From Phycisphaerales bacterium UBA1926 (lineage in GTDB: Bacteria; Planctomycetota; Phycisphaerae; Phycisphaerales; UBA1924): DNA of 14,037 nucleotides. Shown in pieces: positions 1 to 8,981 of this stretch. Within the stretch, counting starts at the first letter, position 1, and the number at the start of each line of letters is the position of its first letter. The DNA is taken from the NCBI GenBank assembly GCA_002337215.1, contig DDFO01000052.1, positions 1 to 14,037 on the forward strand. The letters run 5' to 3'. The notes beneath the pieces were generated by a model that saw only the letters and a list, made by a program, of their open reading frames with translations, was not told the DNA's origin and ran no database searches. The position numbers and the translations under genes were made by a program.

Positions 1-3000
1 GTCCCCGTTGTCGGTCCCCGCCGACAGGCTCGCGCCGTCAGGCACGTTCCCGACGGTCACCGAGAGCGTCTCCGAGCCGTCGGTGTCAGTCAGCGACGCC
101 GAAAGGTCGAGCGAGATGGCGCTGTCCTCGGCGCCCGAGGCGTCCGAGACGACAACGATCGGGGCGTCCGCGTCCGGCGTGACGCTGAGCGTGACGGTCG
201 CGGTCGTGTCACCCGTCACGTCGTCGATGGTGTACGAGAACGAATCCGTCCCTGCGTAGTCCGGGTCCGGCGTGTAGGTGAACGTCCCGTCTTCGTTGAC
301 GGTAACCGTCCCGTGTTCGGGCTGGTCGATGTTCTCGATGAACGCGCGTCCGTTGTCGAGCGCGTCGGTATCGAGCAGCGTGCCTGTGGTGAATGAACCG
401 TCCTCGTTGAGCGTTCCCTCGTCCGGCACCGCATCGTGCGGCGGCACGTTCGGATCGAAATCCGCATCCGAGAGAATCACGCGGTCGATGTTGCTGAAGT
501 CAACAGTCGCCGTCTCCCCCGAGGGCAGCGTGACCACGATCGAATCACCCTCGCGGGTCATCTCGATATCGGTTCGGCTGAAGTTCGAGAGATCGAGCGT
601 GTTCGATCCGCCGTGCCCGTCAATCGTGAAGTGATCGTCCGCGGCGATGGCATCGAAGAGGAACGTGTCATCGGACTGCGAGCCCACGAACGACTCGATG
701 CTCTCGAACGTGTCGCTGCCCGCGTCGCTGATGACGGTTCCCTCGCCGAGGTCGACGGTGATCGCATCACTCGACGCCGAGTAATCCGCGGTGTCCGTCC
801 CGGCGCCGCCGATCAGCGTGTCGTCGCCGGTGCCGGCGACGAACAGGTCGTCGCCGGACCCGCCGTCGAGAACGTCGTTGCCCGCGCCGCCCCGGAGAGA
901 ATCGTTACCCTCACCGCCCGTGATATTGTCGTTACCGGTGCCGCCGTCGATCGTGTCGTTGCCTTCACCACCGTCGATCGTGTCGGCCCCTGCCCCACCG
1001 TAGATCGTGTCGTTGCCGGCGCCGCCGTCGATGGCGTCATCCCCATCGAGTCCCGAGAGAACGTTGTCGCCCGAGTTTCCGACGAGCGAATCGTCCTGGT
1101 TGGATCCCTCGGCGTTCTCGAAGTCGAGGAGCGTGTCGTTGCCACCCGCACCCGTCGCGGTTCCGTCGGCGAGGTTCACGTCGACGCCGCCGCCCTCGAT
1201 ATCGCTGTAGGACACGGTGTCCGTGCCGCTGTCGCCGTCGAGCGTGTCGTCGCCGAGCCCGCCGCGGATGGTGTCGTCGCCATAGTAGCCCTGGATGGTG
1301 TTGTCGCCGGCATCACCCTGGATGGTGTCGTCGTAGGCGGACCCGTAGACATTCTCGACGTTGGAGATCGTGTCGTTGCCACCCGCGCCGCTCGCGGTGC
1401 CGGCGTCAAGATCGACATCGACCCCGCCACCGATGTCGTTGTAGCGGACCCAGTCCTCTCCGTCGCCGCCGTCGATGGTGTCGTCGCCGTATCCGCCGTA
1501 GATCTGGTCGTCGCCCGCGCCCGCGTCGATGACGTCATCGCCACTCTCGCCGTCAAGGGTGTTGTTGCCGGCATCGCCGGTGATGGTGTCGTTGTGGTTT
1601 GAGCCGAAGACGTTCTCGATGCCGGTAAACGTGTCGTTCTCGCTCGCACCTGTCGCCGATCCGGCGTTCATATCGATATCAACACCCGAGCCGGCGTGGA
1701 TATAGGAAAGTCCATCTGTGCCATCGCCACCCGAGATCGTGTCGGCCGAGGGGGGTGTGATCGTCCCGTTCGGCCCGGCCGCGACTATCGAGGCCAGGTC
1801 TTCTGCCCCGAGTTGTCCATCCACGATCGCGACGTCGGCGATGTTGCCGGTGAAGTGATCGCGGAGTTTGTCGGCGGCGCCGTCGGAGCTCGCCCACGCG
1901 TTCGCGCCGACGACGAACGGCTCGGTGTTGCCGCTGCCTCCCGAGTTGGTGCCCATGCCGCCGGTATAGGCGTCGCTGTCGGCGAGTTCGCCGTTGACGA
2001 AGAGCTGGAGGCCGTCGTCGCCGAAGCTCAGGGCGACGTGGTTCCAGGCGTCCGCGCCGACGGAACCGCTGCTGAGTTCGTAGCTCGCGTCTGCGCTCTG
2101 GAAGCGGACCTCGACGCTGCCGTTGTCGACCCACATCGTCAGATGACCGCCGTCGTTGTACCCCGAGGAGTCCTTGCTGAGCAGGCCCTGCAGGTCGTCC
2201 ACGTCGTCGGCGTTGAACCAGAGCTGGACGGTGCCGTTCTCGAGCTCGTATGCGGGGTCGTGGTCGATCACGGCGTAGCCGTCGCCACCGAACGACATGC
2301 CGTTCTCGCCGTCAGGGCTCGCGTCGCCGAATGCTCGGACCTCGGGACCGCCCGCGACATCGCCGGACGAACCCATGCCCCACGCGCCGACAGGATCGAG
2401 GGCGGTGAGTTCGTTGGTGTCCCCGGTGCTGCTGTCCCCGGCGTAGATGTAGTCGTTGCCATCGCCGGCGTCGAGGGTGTCGGCGCCGGTGCCGCCGTTG
2501 AGCGAGTCGTTGCCTTCTCCCGCGACGATCGTGTCATCGCCCGTGCCGCCGGAGAGGGTGTTGTTCCCGCTCGTGCCCGAGATCGAGTCATCGAACGACG
2601 AGCCCGTCGCGTTCTCGATGCTGATGAGCGTGTCGTCTTCGGAGAGCCCGCTCGCGGTGCCGGCTTCGAGGTCGATGTCCACCGCGGCCGCGGCGTCGCT
2701 GTAGTTCACGCCGTCGCTGCCCTCGCTGCCGTCGATCGTGTCTTGCGAGATCGGGGCGCTCACGCCGCCGGGCCCGGTGGCAATGATCGATTGCAGGTCG
2801 GCCTCCGACAGCCGCTCGCCGTGGAGCGCGACATCGGCGATCTCCCCGGCGAAGAAGTCTTCGAGATTGTCGGCCACGCCGTCGCCGCTCTTCCACGCGT
2901 TCGCGCCGATGACGATGGGCTCGCTGTTCCCGGTGTCGCCGTCGCCCGCGTCGCCGTTCAGGCCGCCCTCGTAGGCATTGGAATCGACCAGTTCGCCGTT

Positions 3001-5406
3001 GACGAAGAGCTGCAGCCCGCCCTCGCCGAACTCGATCGCGACGTGGTTCCAATCCCCCGCGTCGATCGGGCCCGAGTTGACCCAATGGGACTCGTCCCCG
3101 CTCTGCAGGCGGACCTTGATCGCGCCGTCATCGACCCACGCCGTGATGTGGCCGCCCCCGTCGAAACTCGTCGAGTCCTTGCTGAAGAGGCCCTGCTCGC
3201 GCTGCACGTCGCCGGCGTTGAACCAGAGCTGGACCGTCCCGGTGTCGAGTTCCATCGATGTGTCGTGCGGAATAGTCAGGTAATCACCGCTGCCGTCGAA
3301 CGACGCGCCGGTCTCGCCGGGGGTTGTCGAAGCGTCGCCGTGCGGGGTCGCGTCCACGCCGCCCACTTCCGCGGCCGTGTCGCCGCTCAGAGGCCAGAAC
3401 CCGACGGGGTCGTGGTCGGCGGGCGTCGTGCCACCGACGGCGCTGTCACCGACGTATGCCCAGTCGTTGCCGTCGCCCAACGAGATCTGGTCGTCGCCTT
3501 CGCCGGCCCGGACCACGTCGTTGCCGTCACCCGTCGTGATCACCTCAGAACTGTCGGAGGTTCTAAGATCGTTGTGGTCCGACCCACCGGTGATCGTGCC
3601 CTGCATGTCGTCGACGTTAAAAGCCGACAGATCATCACCCACAGAGAGATCACCCGTCATGGTCGGCACCGTGATGGACCCGATGTCTGCCCCGACCGAC
3701 ACATCCACCGCGATCCGATCCCCGGCCGACATCGACTGGAGATTCCCACCGATCGTCACCGACCCGTTGCCCTTGAAGTCATCGCCCGCGCTCAGCGTCC
3801 CGGCGTTGCCATTGATGGTGACCGAGCCCTCGACATCATCGGCGATGTCGAGCGTGGTCAGATCTCCCCCGACGAACAGATCGCCCCGGAAGTCCGCGTT
3901 GCTGCCCGAGCCGTCGATCGTGACCGAACCGGCGTTGCCCGCAACACTAAGATCGCCCGTGGCATGATCGGCGTTGAACGAGCCGAGATCCTCACCGATA
4001 CTGATATCCCCGGAGACCGTGCCGCCGGCGCTGATCGCTCCAGCGTCCCCGCCCACCGAGACGTCTTTGGTCATCGCGTCGCCGGCGTTGATAGAGCCCA
4101 GATCGCCGTCGATAGTGATCGCGCCCGCTCCCTTGAAATCGTCCCCGGCCGACAGGTCGCCCGCGTCGCCTCCCACCTGCAGCGCGCCCTCGAAGTCGTC
4201 GGACACCGTCATCCGGTCGAGGTCGCCCGACACGGTCAGGTCGCCCGTGAAGTCCGCGTCGATGGTGTCCCCGCCGACGGCGATCGTGCCGACATCGCCG
4301 TTGATGGTCAGGTCGGCCTCGAAGCGGCCGGACTCGATCGTCCCGACATTCCCGTTCACCTCGACAGGATCGCCTGTCACATCGCCCCCGGTAAACGACA
4401 GCGACTCGATCGAGCCCGACCCATCCCCGACGGTGATCGTGCCGACGTGCGCCTCGTGATCGATCTCGATCGAGCCGAGATCGGCGTCGCTCTGGATCAC
4501 GCCCAGGTCCGACTCGATCTTCACGCTCGACGGGGTCAGACCGTCCGTGCCCAGGTCATCGACGACGAGCGCCGATTCGGCGGTGGTGCCGTCAGTCCCC
4601 GTGATCGTGATCTCGCCGGAGTCCGCGTCGAACTCCCAGGCGACCGAGCCGGGGCCCTCGACACCGATAGATACGGCGTCGTCGCCCGCGATCAGAATGT
4701 CCGCGCCGCCGCTGACCGACCCGGCCGCGTCGCCATCGAGGAAACTCGCGTCCGCGTCGGCGAATGAGATCGACTCGATCTCGCTGTAGTTCACGGTGAA
4801 CGACCCGTCCCCGGTGCTGATCTCGAGCGAGCCATCCGAGAAGGTCGCCGAGTCCGACGAGTACGCCGAGAGATCGAGCCGGTCTTGCCCATCCCCGCCG
4901 TCGACCGTGATGACATCGCCCGCCTCGGCACCGGAGACCGTCACCGTGTCGTCGCCGTCCCCCCCGCAGACGGTGTCCGACCCTCCGTCCGCGTTGATCC
5001 GGTCGTCGCCCGCGCCCCCGTCGAGGGTGTCGTCACCCTCGCCCCCCGAGAGCACGTCGTCGCCCGCGCCGCCGAAGAGCGTGTCGTTTCCTTCGCCCCC
5101 CAACAGATCGTCGCTGCCGCCACCGCCGAGGAGCTCGTCGTTGCCGTCGAGGCCCGAGACGATCTCGTCGGCGTCCGTGCCAGTGAACGCATCCGCGCCA
5201 TCAGTCGCGCCGTCGATCATGTCCCCAGTGTCGACATCCGCCCAGGTCCCCGAGAAGAGGATGCGGTCTTCGAGACTCTCTCCGCCTCGCTTGCGGCGCT
5301 TCTTTTTACCCCGTTCGGGACCGCCGTCGCGCTGCGGGCCGTGATCATCGGGACCCTGACCACCGAACTCACCGTGAGTGTTCTGGGCGTCCTTATCTCG
5401 GGGCAT
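1..5406 (-). CDS. Giant RTX/LamG calcium-binding surface or secreted protein (partial, C-terminus beyond window)
   Basis: The frame is open for 1802 codons from ATG 5406-5404 to the window edge, so the C-terminus is missing. An AAGGTGG ribosome binding site lies 7 nt before the ATG. There is no signal peptide. The N-terminus is polar, with a basic run (KKKRRKR, residues 34-40) and LEDRILFSG (45-53). Then come an RTX array with GGxGxDxL nonapeptides (about 65-160), a GD-rich beta-solenoid-like repeat region (about 290-622), a short RTX block (about 623-655), LamG 1 (about 660-877), RTX linker, LamG 2 (about 998-1212), a long RTX block (about 1213-1600), a cadherin/VCBS-like domain (about 1654-1743) and the start of a second adhesin-type repeat. 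RTX repeats bind calcium and fold outside the cell, usually after type I secretion. LamG domains bind carbohydrate or protein ligands. An adhesin or cell-surface role is inferred. No transporter genes are adjacent. Confidence 0.9.
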   Translation of the reverse strand, partial: MPRDKDAQNTHGEFGGQGPDDHGPQRDGGPERGKKKRRKRGGESLEDRILFSGTWADVDTGDMIDGATDGADAFTGTDADEIVSGLDGNDELLGGGGSDDLLGGEGNDTLFGGAGDDVLSGGEGDDTLDGGAGDDRINADGGSDTVCGGDGDDTVTVSGAEAGDVITVDGGDGQDRLDLSAYSSDSATFSDGSLEISTGDGSFTVNYSEIESISFADADASFLDGDAAGSVSGGADILIAGDDAVSIGVEGPGSVAWEFDADSGEITITGTDGTTAESALVVDDLGTDGLTPSSVKIESDLGVIQSDADLGSIEIDHEAHVGTITVGDGSGSIESLSFTGGDVTGDPVEVNGNVGTIESGRFEADLTINGDVGTIAVGGDTIDADFTGDLTVSGDLDRMTVSDDFEGALQVGGDAGDLSAGDDFKGAGAITIDGDLGSINAGDAMTKDVSVGGDAGAISAGGTVSGDISIGEDLGSFNADHATGDLSVAGNAGSVTIDGSGSNADFRGDLFVGGDLTTLDIADDVEGSVTINGNAGTLSAGDDFKGNGSVTIGGNLQSMSAGDRIAVDVSVGADIGSITVPTMTGDLSVGDDLSAFNVDDMQGTITGGSDHNDLRTSDSSEVITTGDGNDVVRAGEGDDQISLGDGNDWAYVGDSAVGGTTPADHDPVGFWPLSGDTAAEVGGVDATPHGDASTTPGETGASFDGSGDYLTIPHDTSMELDTGTVQLWFNAGDVQREQGLFSKDSTSFDGGGHITAWVDDGAIKVRLQSGDESHWVNSGPIDAGDWNHVAIEFGEGGLQLFVNGELVDSNAYEGGLNGDAGDGDTGNSEPIVIGANAWKSGDGVADNLEDFFAGEIADVALHGERLSEADLQSIIATGPGGVSAPISQDTIDGSEGSDGVNYSDAAAAVDIDLEAGTASGLSEDDTLISIENATGSSFDDSISGTSGNNTLSGGTGDDTIVAGEGNDSLNGGTGADTLDAGDGNDYIYAGDSSTGDTNELTALDPVGAWGMGSSGDVAGGPEVRAFGDASPDGENGMSFGGDGYAVIDHDPAYELENGTVQLWFNADDVDDLQGLLSKDSSGYNDGGHLTMWVDNGSVEVRFQSADASYELSSGSVGADAWNHVALSFGDDGLQLFVNGELADSDAYTGGMGTNSGGSGNTEPFVVGANAWASSDGAADKLRDHFTGNIADVAIVDGQLGAEDLASIVAAGPNGTITPPSADTISGGDGTDGLSYIHAGSGVDIDMNAGSATGASENDTFTGIENVFGSNHNDTITGDAGNNTLDGESGDDVIDAGAGDDQIYGGYGDDTIDGGDGEDWVRYNDIGGGVDVDLDAGTASGAGGNDTISNVENVYGSAYDDTIQGDAGDNTIQGYYGDDTIRGGLGDDTLDGDSGTDTVSYSDIEGGGVDVNLADGTATGAGGNDTLLDFENAEGSNQDDSLVGNSGDNVLSGLDGDDAIDGGAGNDTIYGGAGADTIDGGEGNDTIDGGTGNDNITGGEGNDSLRGGAGNDVLDGGSGDDLFVAGTGDDTLIGGAGTDTADYSASSDAITVDLGEGTVISDAGSDTFESIESFVGSQSDDTFLFDAIAADDHFTIDGHGGSNTLDLSNFSRTDIEMTREGDSIVVTLPSGETATVDFSNIDRVILSDADFDPNVPPHDAVPDEGTLNEDGSFTTGTLLDTDALDNGRAFIENIDQPEHGTVTVNEDGTFTYTPDPDYAGTDSFSYTIDDVTGDTTATVTLSVTPDADAPIVVVSDASGAEDSAISLDLSASLTDTDGSETLSVTVGNVPDGASLSAGTDNGD
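580..1770 (-). repeat. RTX calcium-binding repeat block (largest of several)
   Basis: This block encodes about 390 residues of GGxGxDxx nonapeptides. They are interrupted by a roughly 50-residue segment of the form VDxxLxxGTAxG...NDT...xENxxGSxxDDxI. Degenerate copies of that segment begin near 1720, 1460, 1220 and 790, with a further copy upstream near 2720. The nonapeptides form calcium-binding beta-rolls. The DNA looks repetitive (many gtcgtc/gccgcc runs), but the repetition is codon-phased and explained by the protein. Confidence 0.75.
1441..3462 (-). repeat. About 1.0-kb duplicated module: RTX linker plus LamG
   Basis: Two successive modules share the same order: a GND(W/Y)xYxGDS entry motif (starting at 3462 and 2451, 1011 nt apart), a LamG domain, then a VDID-containing segment and RTX nonapeptides. 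Both LamG domains contain [18 protein letters not shown] and LQLFVNGEL. The VDID motif recurs at a spacing of 999 nt, so small indels have accumulated. Each LamG domain is about 210 residues. The outer boundary at 1441 is approximate, because the following RTX block continues the same motif. Confidence 0.7.
3535..4254 (-). repeat. 360-nt (120-residue) tandem duplication in the beta-solenoid-like region
   Basis: Two consecutive units, 4254-3895 and 3894-3535, encode residues 385-504 and 505-624 of the giant protein. They align without gaps at the points checked. Unit 1 starts [12 protein letters not shown] and unit 2 starts [12 protein letters not shown]. Both carry AGDDFKG at the same offset (its DFK Asp codons at 4140-4138 and 3780-3778, exactly 360 nt apart), followed by VSVG and GDLSV segments. 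Each unit is itself built of shorter GD-x-hydrophobic strands of roughly 20 residues, as in a right-handed beta-helix. The units have diverged, so this is not a recent copy. Confidence 0.75.
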
Positions 5407-5518
5407 ATTGAAACCACCTTTCCCAGTCTGCGCTCTCGGCTATCGGCACCCGCTATGGGGTGGGTCAGTCGCGGCAACCAAAGTCAGACCATCAGGTGTG
5501 TTTCATGTCCATCTGTGC

Positions 5519-5537
5519 GGTTTGGCCCTGCCAAACC
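5519..5537. promoter_or_regulatory. 19-bp perfect-arm palindrome (GGTTTGGC-CCT-GCCAAACC)
   Basis: Eight-base arms match perfectly around a 3-nt centre. No T-run follows on either strand, and the element lies between two divergent start codons. It therefore looks more like an operator or a leader hairpin than a terminator. No binding protein is known for it. The RpiR-type regulator 6 kb away is a candidate only by association. Confidence 0.5.
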
Positions 5538-5548
5538 CAAAGCCGCGG

Positions 5549-5567
5549 ATGACTTAGACCCAGTCAT
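5549..5567. promoter_or_regulatory. Second 19-bp inverted repeat (ATGACT-7 nt-AGTCAT)
   Basis: Six-base arms are separated by 7 nt. The centre lies 30 bp from the centre of the palindrome at 5519-5537, close to three helical turns. Two palindromes of equal length at such a spacing could be paired operator sites, but the arm sequences differ. Confidence 0.35.
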
Positions 5568-5667
5568 GGGGGCGTCCAAAAGCTGCACAGATCACTGCGT
5601 GCGTCCGAGAACACCAGACACCCAAGGGGGGTGCCAGCCAGCGACGCCGATCCGACTACGATCCGTC

Positions 5668-6873
5668 ATGGAACGACGAGCCGCCGTGATCTGCGCCCTG
5701 CGAACCCCCGTCGGCCGGTACGGCGGCACGCTCGCGAGCGTCCGCCCCGACGACCTCGCCGCCCTCATCATCAGATCTGTGGTTTCCCGGTCTGGTATCG
5801 ATCCCGCCATGATCGACGACGTCTACCTGGGTGCCGCCAACCAATCGGGCGAGGACAACCGCAACGTCGCCCGCATGGCATCGCTGCTCGCCGGTCTCCC
5901 CGCGAGCATCCCCGGTGCAACGGTGAACCGGCTGTGCGCCTCGGGGCTCGAGGCCATCAACATCGCCGCGCGCACAATCGAGGCCGGCTGCGGCGATGTC
6001 TTCATCGCCGGGGGCGTCGAATCGATGAGCCGGGCACCCTACGTCATCAGCAAGTCCGAGTCCGCGTTCGGGCGCACCCAGAAACTCTACGACACCTCGA
6101 TCGGCTGGCGGTTCACCCATCCGCGCATGGACGAGATGGGCCACACCGACCCGCTCGGGATCACCGCCGAGAACGTCGCCAAACAGCACGGCGTAAGCCG
6201 AGAGGATCAGGACGCCTTCGCGCTCGAAAGCCAGCGGCGCTGGAAAGCCGCGCACGAGAACGGATACTTCGCCGACGAACTCATCCCCGTCGAGGTCCCG
6301 CAGCGCAAAGGCGACCCGATCGTCTTCGAAACCGACGAACACCCGCGTCCCGACACGACAGCCGAGAAACTCGCGAAGCTCCGCCCGGCGTTCGCCGAAG
6401 ACGGGACCGGCACGGTCACCGCGGGGAATTCGTCGGGGGTCAACGACGGGTCAGCGGCGCTGCTGCTCGTCGAAGAATCCCGCGCCCGCGCCCTCGGCCT
6501 CGAGCCGATTGCGTTCGTGGGCCCCGCCGCCAGCGCCGGTGTCGAGCCCTCCCACATGGGAATCGGCCCCGTCCCCGCGACCCGGAAAGTCCTCAAACGG
6601 GCGGGTCTGTCGCTCGACGACATCGACCTCTTCGAACTCAACGAGGCCTTCGCCGCCCAATCGGTCGCCTGCGTCCGCGAGCTCGGTCTCGACAACGACA
6701 AGGTGAACGTCAACGGCGGCGCGATCGCGATCGGCCACCCGCTGGGGTGCAGCGGCGCGCGCATCGCGACGACACTCATCCACGAGATGAACCGCCGCGA
6801 CGCCGCCCGAGGACTCGCGACGCTCTGCGTCGGCGTGGGCCAGGGCCTCGCGACAGTGTTCGAGCGTGCCTGA
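5668..6873 (+). CDS. Acetyl-CoA C-acyltransferase, PcaF-like (3-oxoadipyl-CoA thiolase family)
   Basis: This 401-residue degradative thiolase has the usual family length. It cleaves a 3-oxoacyl-CoA with CoA to acetyl-CoA and a shortened acyl-CoA. The active-site residues are all visible: Cys90 in NRLCASG, Asn325 in NEAF, His357 in GHPLG and Cys387 in CVGVGQG. The stretches [10 protein letters not shown] (61-70), [13 protein letters not shown] (114-126), the AFGR...IGWRF segment and MGIGPVPA closely resemble beta-ketoadipyl-CoA thiolase (PcaF). The start at 5668 is chosen because thiolases begin just before the VIxxxRTP motif, although the frame stays open upstream. The gene converges on the aminotransferase with a 21-bp gap. 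It is probably the last step of the pathway encoded by that operon. The exact acyl substrate is not proven by sequence. Confidence 0.92.
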   Translation: MERRAAVICALRTPVGRYGGTLASVRPDDLAALIIRSVVSRSGIDPAMIDDVYLGAANQSGEDNRNVARMASLLAGLPASIPGATVNRLCASGLEAINIAARTIEAGCGDVFIAGGVESMSRAPYVISKSESAFGRTQKLYDTSIGWRFTHPRMDEMGHTDPLGITAENVAKQHGVSREDQDAFALESQRRWKAAHENGYFADELIPVEVPQRKGDPIVFETDEHPRPDTTAEKLAKLRPAFAEDGTGTVTAGNSSGVNDGSAALLLVEESRARALGLEPIAFVGPAASAGVEPSHMGIGPVPATRKVLKRAGLSLDDIDLFELNEAFAAQSVACVRELGLDNDKVNVNGGAIAIGHPLGCSGARIATTLIHEMNRRDAARGLATLCVGVGQGLATVFERA

Positions 6874-6890
6874 TCCGGAGCCGCCGGATC
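6872..6890. terminator. Shared hairpin between convergent genes, possible bidirectional terminator
   Basis: GATCCGG and CCGGATC form a perfect 7-bp stem around the loop AGCCG. The stem starts inside the thiolase stop codon and ends 5 bp before the aminotransferase stop codon at 6897-6895. There is no U-tract on either strand, so intrinsic termination is uncertain. Its position between two convergent stops is what supports the call. Confidence 0.5.
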
Positions 6891-6894
6891 CCGG

Positions 6895-8262
6895 TCAGCC
6901 TCCGGCGAGAATCTTACGGAACCCCGACTCGATCCCCTCGACCAGCGCGTCGATCTCGACCTCGGTCATCGGTGTCGAGAGCGTCGCGGTGCAGGTGTTG
7001 ATCATCACGAACCCCTCCTCAAAGAGGTGATCGATCAGCACGTTCAGCTTCGCGCGCTCATCGGGCGTCAGGAACGCCTCGCGGAAGTTCCGCGGCGCCG
7101 TCGGCTTCATGTGCACCCGGAACATCGAACCGGTGCCCGTCACGCTCGCCGGCATGCCCGTGCGCTCGATCGCGCCCGCGATGCCCCGCATCGCGCGGTC
7201 CGCGAGCCCGTTGAGCCGATCGACCGCGGCCCTGTCGAACTTCTCCATCGCGATCAGCCCCGCCGTCGTGCTGATCGGGTTGGCGCTGAACGTCCCCGAG
7301 TGCGGGAAGAGCACCTTCTCGGCGCGCGGGTTCATCACGTCCATCACCTCGGCCCGCCCGGCGATGGCACCCACGGGGAAGCCGCCCCCGATCATCTTGC
7401 CCATCGCCGTCAGGTCGGGAGTGAGCTCGTAGCGCTGCTGCAACCCCCCCACCTCCGAGCGGAGGGTGATGACCTCGTCGAGCACAATCAGCGCCCCGTT
7501 GCGCGTCGCCCATCCGCGGATCGCCTCGATGAACTCGCGGTCCGCGGGGTTCAGCCCCACGCGGTGCGGCATCAGATCGAGCAGCACGCAGGCGAGATCG
7601 TCGGCGTGCTTGTCGAGGATCGCGATTGCACGCTCCGGGTCGTTGAAGGGGATGACGACCACGTCTTCGAGCGTGGACTTCGGGGTTCCGAAGCACAGCG
7701 GCACGCTCGACGGGTGGTCCACCTCGCCCCACGTGTCGGGGCCCGGCGCCTGGCTCACCTCGGCATAGTCGTACCCGCCGTGATAGGCGCCCTCGGCCTT
7801 CGCGACCTTGGGGCGACCCGTGAACGCGCGTGCCGCCTTCATCGCGACCATCAACGCCTCGGTGCCCGAGTTCACGAACCGCAGCTTGTCGAACGACGCG
7901 TTGCGCGCGCACAGATGCTCGGCGTACTGGACCTCACTCTCGGTCGCCATCATGAACGCCGACCCGCGATGGAGCTGCTCGGTGACCGCGTTCACGATGT
8001 CGGGGTCGGCGTGTCCGTGAATCAGCGACGCCATGTTGTTCGAGAAGTCGATCCGCGTCACACCCTCGATGTCGGTGATCCGGCAGCCCTCGCCGTGGTC
8101 GGCGTAGAGCGGGTGCGGCGACCGCAGCACCGTGTTCCGGCTCACCCCGCCCGGCATGCGGTGGATCGCACGCTCGTACAGCGCGGCGCTCTTCGATTGG
8201 GATGTCCCTGGAACAGCATGGTTCGCGGAGACGGACGCGGTGGGCTTGGCCTGGATACTCAT
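6895..8262 (-). CDS. PLP-dependent class III aminotransferase, likely beta-amino acid:keto acid type (GSA-aminotransferase-like fold)
   Basis: This 455-residue fold-type I PLP enzyme probably converts a beta-amino acid to a beta-keto acid. PLP-site motifs are clear: NSGTEA (131-136), AYHGG (159-163), LDEV with Asp262, and the Schiff-base Lys289 in AMGKMIGGGFPVGA. MPGGVSRN at 36-43 resembles the MPGxxSR segment of bacterial beta-phenylalanine aminotransferases, where the Arg (here Arg42) contacts the substrate carboxylate. The start ATG at 8262 has GGAG 8 nt upstream, and the stop of the preceding CoA-transferase gene is only 5 nt away, so translation is probably coupled. Glutamate-1-semialdehyde aminomutase (HemL) has a similar fold and is a common mis-annotation. 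The surrounding aminomutase and CoA-transferase genes argue for catabolism rather than haem synthesis. Confidence 0.87.
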   Translation of the reverse strand: MSIQAKPTASVSANHAVPGTSQSKSAALYERAIHRMPGGVSRNTVLRSPHPLYADHGEGCRITDIEGVTRIDFSNNMASLIHGHADPDIVNAVTEQLHRGSAFMMATESEVQYAEHLCARNASFDKLRFVNSGTEALMVAMKAARAFTGRPKVAKAEGAYHGGYDYAEVSQAPGPDTWGEVDHPSSVPLCFGTPKSTLEDVVVIPFNDPERAIAILDKHADDLACVLLDLMPHRVGLNPADREFIEAIRGWATRNGALIVLDEVITLRSEVGGLQQRYELTPDLTAMGKMIGGGFPVGAIAGRAEVMDVMNPRAEKVLFPHSGTFSANPISTTAGLIAMEKFDRAAVDRLNGLADRAMRGIAGAIERTGMPASVTGTGSMFRVHMKPTAPRNFREAFLTPDERAKLNVLIDHLFEEGFVMINTCTATLSTPMTEVEIDALVEGIESGFRKILAGG

Positions 8263-8267
8263 GGTGC

Positions 8268-8969
8268 TCACTCCGCCGCGAGGCATTCTGCGGCGCGTTG
8301 CAGCGGCGCGCCGGTCCGCTCTTGCACATACTCGAACGACACGCCCGGGCACAACTCGACAACCCGGAACCCACCCTCGGCGATCTCGATCACCGCGAGG
8401 TCCGTGTAGACCCGGTTGATCACCCCGAGCCCCGTCAGCGGGTAGGTGCACCGCTCGACGAGCTTGGGCTCTCCGGTCTTCGTGCAGTGCTGGGTGATCA
8501 CGAAGACCCGCTTCACACCGGCGCACAGGTCCATCGCCCCGCCGACCGCGGGGATCGCGCCCGGCTCGCCCGTCGACCAGTTGGCGAGGTCGCCGTTCTG
8601 GGCGACCTGCAGCGCGCCGAGCACGCACAGGTCGATGTGCCCGCCGCGGATCATCGCGAAGCTGTCGGCGTGATGAAAATACGACGCCCCGGGCATCGCG
8701 GTCACCCGGCGCTTGCCGGCGTTGATCAGTTCGGGATCACCCTCGCCCTCCGCGGGCGACGGGCCCATGCCCAGCAGCCCGTTCTCGGTGTGGTAAACAA
8801 GCGTGCGCCCCTCGGGCACGTGCTTGGCAACCAACTCCGGGATCCCGATCCCCAGGTTCACGTACGACCCGTCGGCGATGTCGCGCGCGACCAGCGCCGC
8901 CATCTCGTCGCGTGTCCAGCCGACGCGGCCCGTATCCGTGCGATCATCTGACGTTGTGCGCTCACTCAT
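8268..8969 (-). CDS. 3-oxoacid CoA-transferase subunit B, PcaJ-like (3-oxoadipate CoA-transferase family)
   Basis: This 233-residue subunit of a class I CoA-transferase carries the catalytic glutamate (Glu62 in TENGLLGMGP), preceded by NLGIGIPELVA. The enzyme moves CoA from an acyl-CoA, usually succinyl-CoA, to a 3-oxoacid through a glutamyl-CoA thioester. YFHHADSFAMIRGGHID, GDLANW, IPAVGGAMDL, the TKTGE/CTYPLTG segment and YTDLAV match PcaJ (beta-ketoadipate pathway) more closely than ScoB/AtoA proteins, which lack the HHADSF form. The N-terminus has about 15 extra polar residues compared with PcaJ, so a start slightly downstream is possible. It lies 12 nt after subunit A and 5 nt before the aminotransferase start, within one operon. 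It must pair with subunit A to be active. Confidence 0.92.
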   Translation of the reverse strand: MSERTTSDDRTDTGRVGWTRDEMAALVARDIADGSYVNLGIGIPELVAKHVPEGRTLVYHTENGLLGMGPSPAEGEGDPELINAGKRRVTAMPGASYFHHADSFAMIRGGHIDLCVLGALQVAQNGDLANWSTGEPGAIPAVGGAMDLCAGVKRVFVITQHCTKTGEPKLVERCTYPLTGLGVINRVYTDLAVIEIAEGGFRVVELCPGVSFEYVQERTGAPLQRAAECLAAE

Positions 8970-8981
8970 GGCCGGATCCGA

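Larger units (their letters stand above)
5407..5667. promoter_or_regulatory. Divergent intergenic region between the giant surface protein and the thiolase gene
   Basis: These 261 bp must carry the promoters of both divergent genes, but I found no convincing -35/-10 pair on either strand. They contain several inverted repeats, listed separately. There is also a weak CACCC-AAGGG-GGGTG element about 40 nt before the thiolase start. The minus-strand gene has a clear ribosome binding site (AAGGTGG, 5416-5410 region). The thiolase has none that is obvious. No small gene is supported here. Confidence 0.6.

Noticed and set aside
436..1602. A 388-codon plus-strand frame
   Set aside because: Antisense shadow of the RTX block. 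The repetitive VVAxxAVDRVV translation mirrors the nonapeptide repeats.
780..1620. CRISPR-like regular DNA repetition (gtcgtcgcc/gccgccgtc units)
   Set aside because: The repetition is a 27-nt codon pattern encoding RTX nonapeptides. There are no identical repeats separated by unique spacers.
1696..4767. A 1023-codon open frame on the plus strand opposite the giant surface protein
   Set aside because: It is codon-aligned antisense to a frame rich in GAC, GGC and ACC codons, which rarely give antisense stops. Its translation is a monotonous V/D/R/A mixture with no domain. The minus-strand reading gives clear RTX and LamG motifs.
4885..5667. Upstream extension of the thiolase frame (about 260 codons)
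   Set aside because: It runs antisense through the start of the surface protein and the intergenic region. Thiolases start just before the VIxxxRTP motif, which fits ATG 5668.
6895..8262. HemL (glutamate-1-semialdehyde aminomutase) as identity of the aminotransferase
   Set aside because: The fold is shared, but the MPGGVSRN segment and operon context fit a beta-amino acid transaminase better. Not fully excluded without a phylogeny.
7027..8409. A 460-codon plus-strand frame
   Set aside because: Antisense to the aminotransferase. The translation is dominated by H, R and A without recognisable domains.
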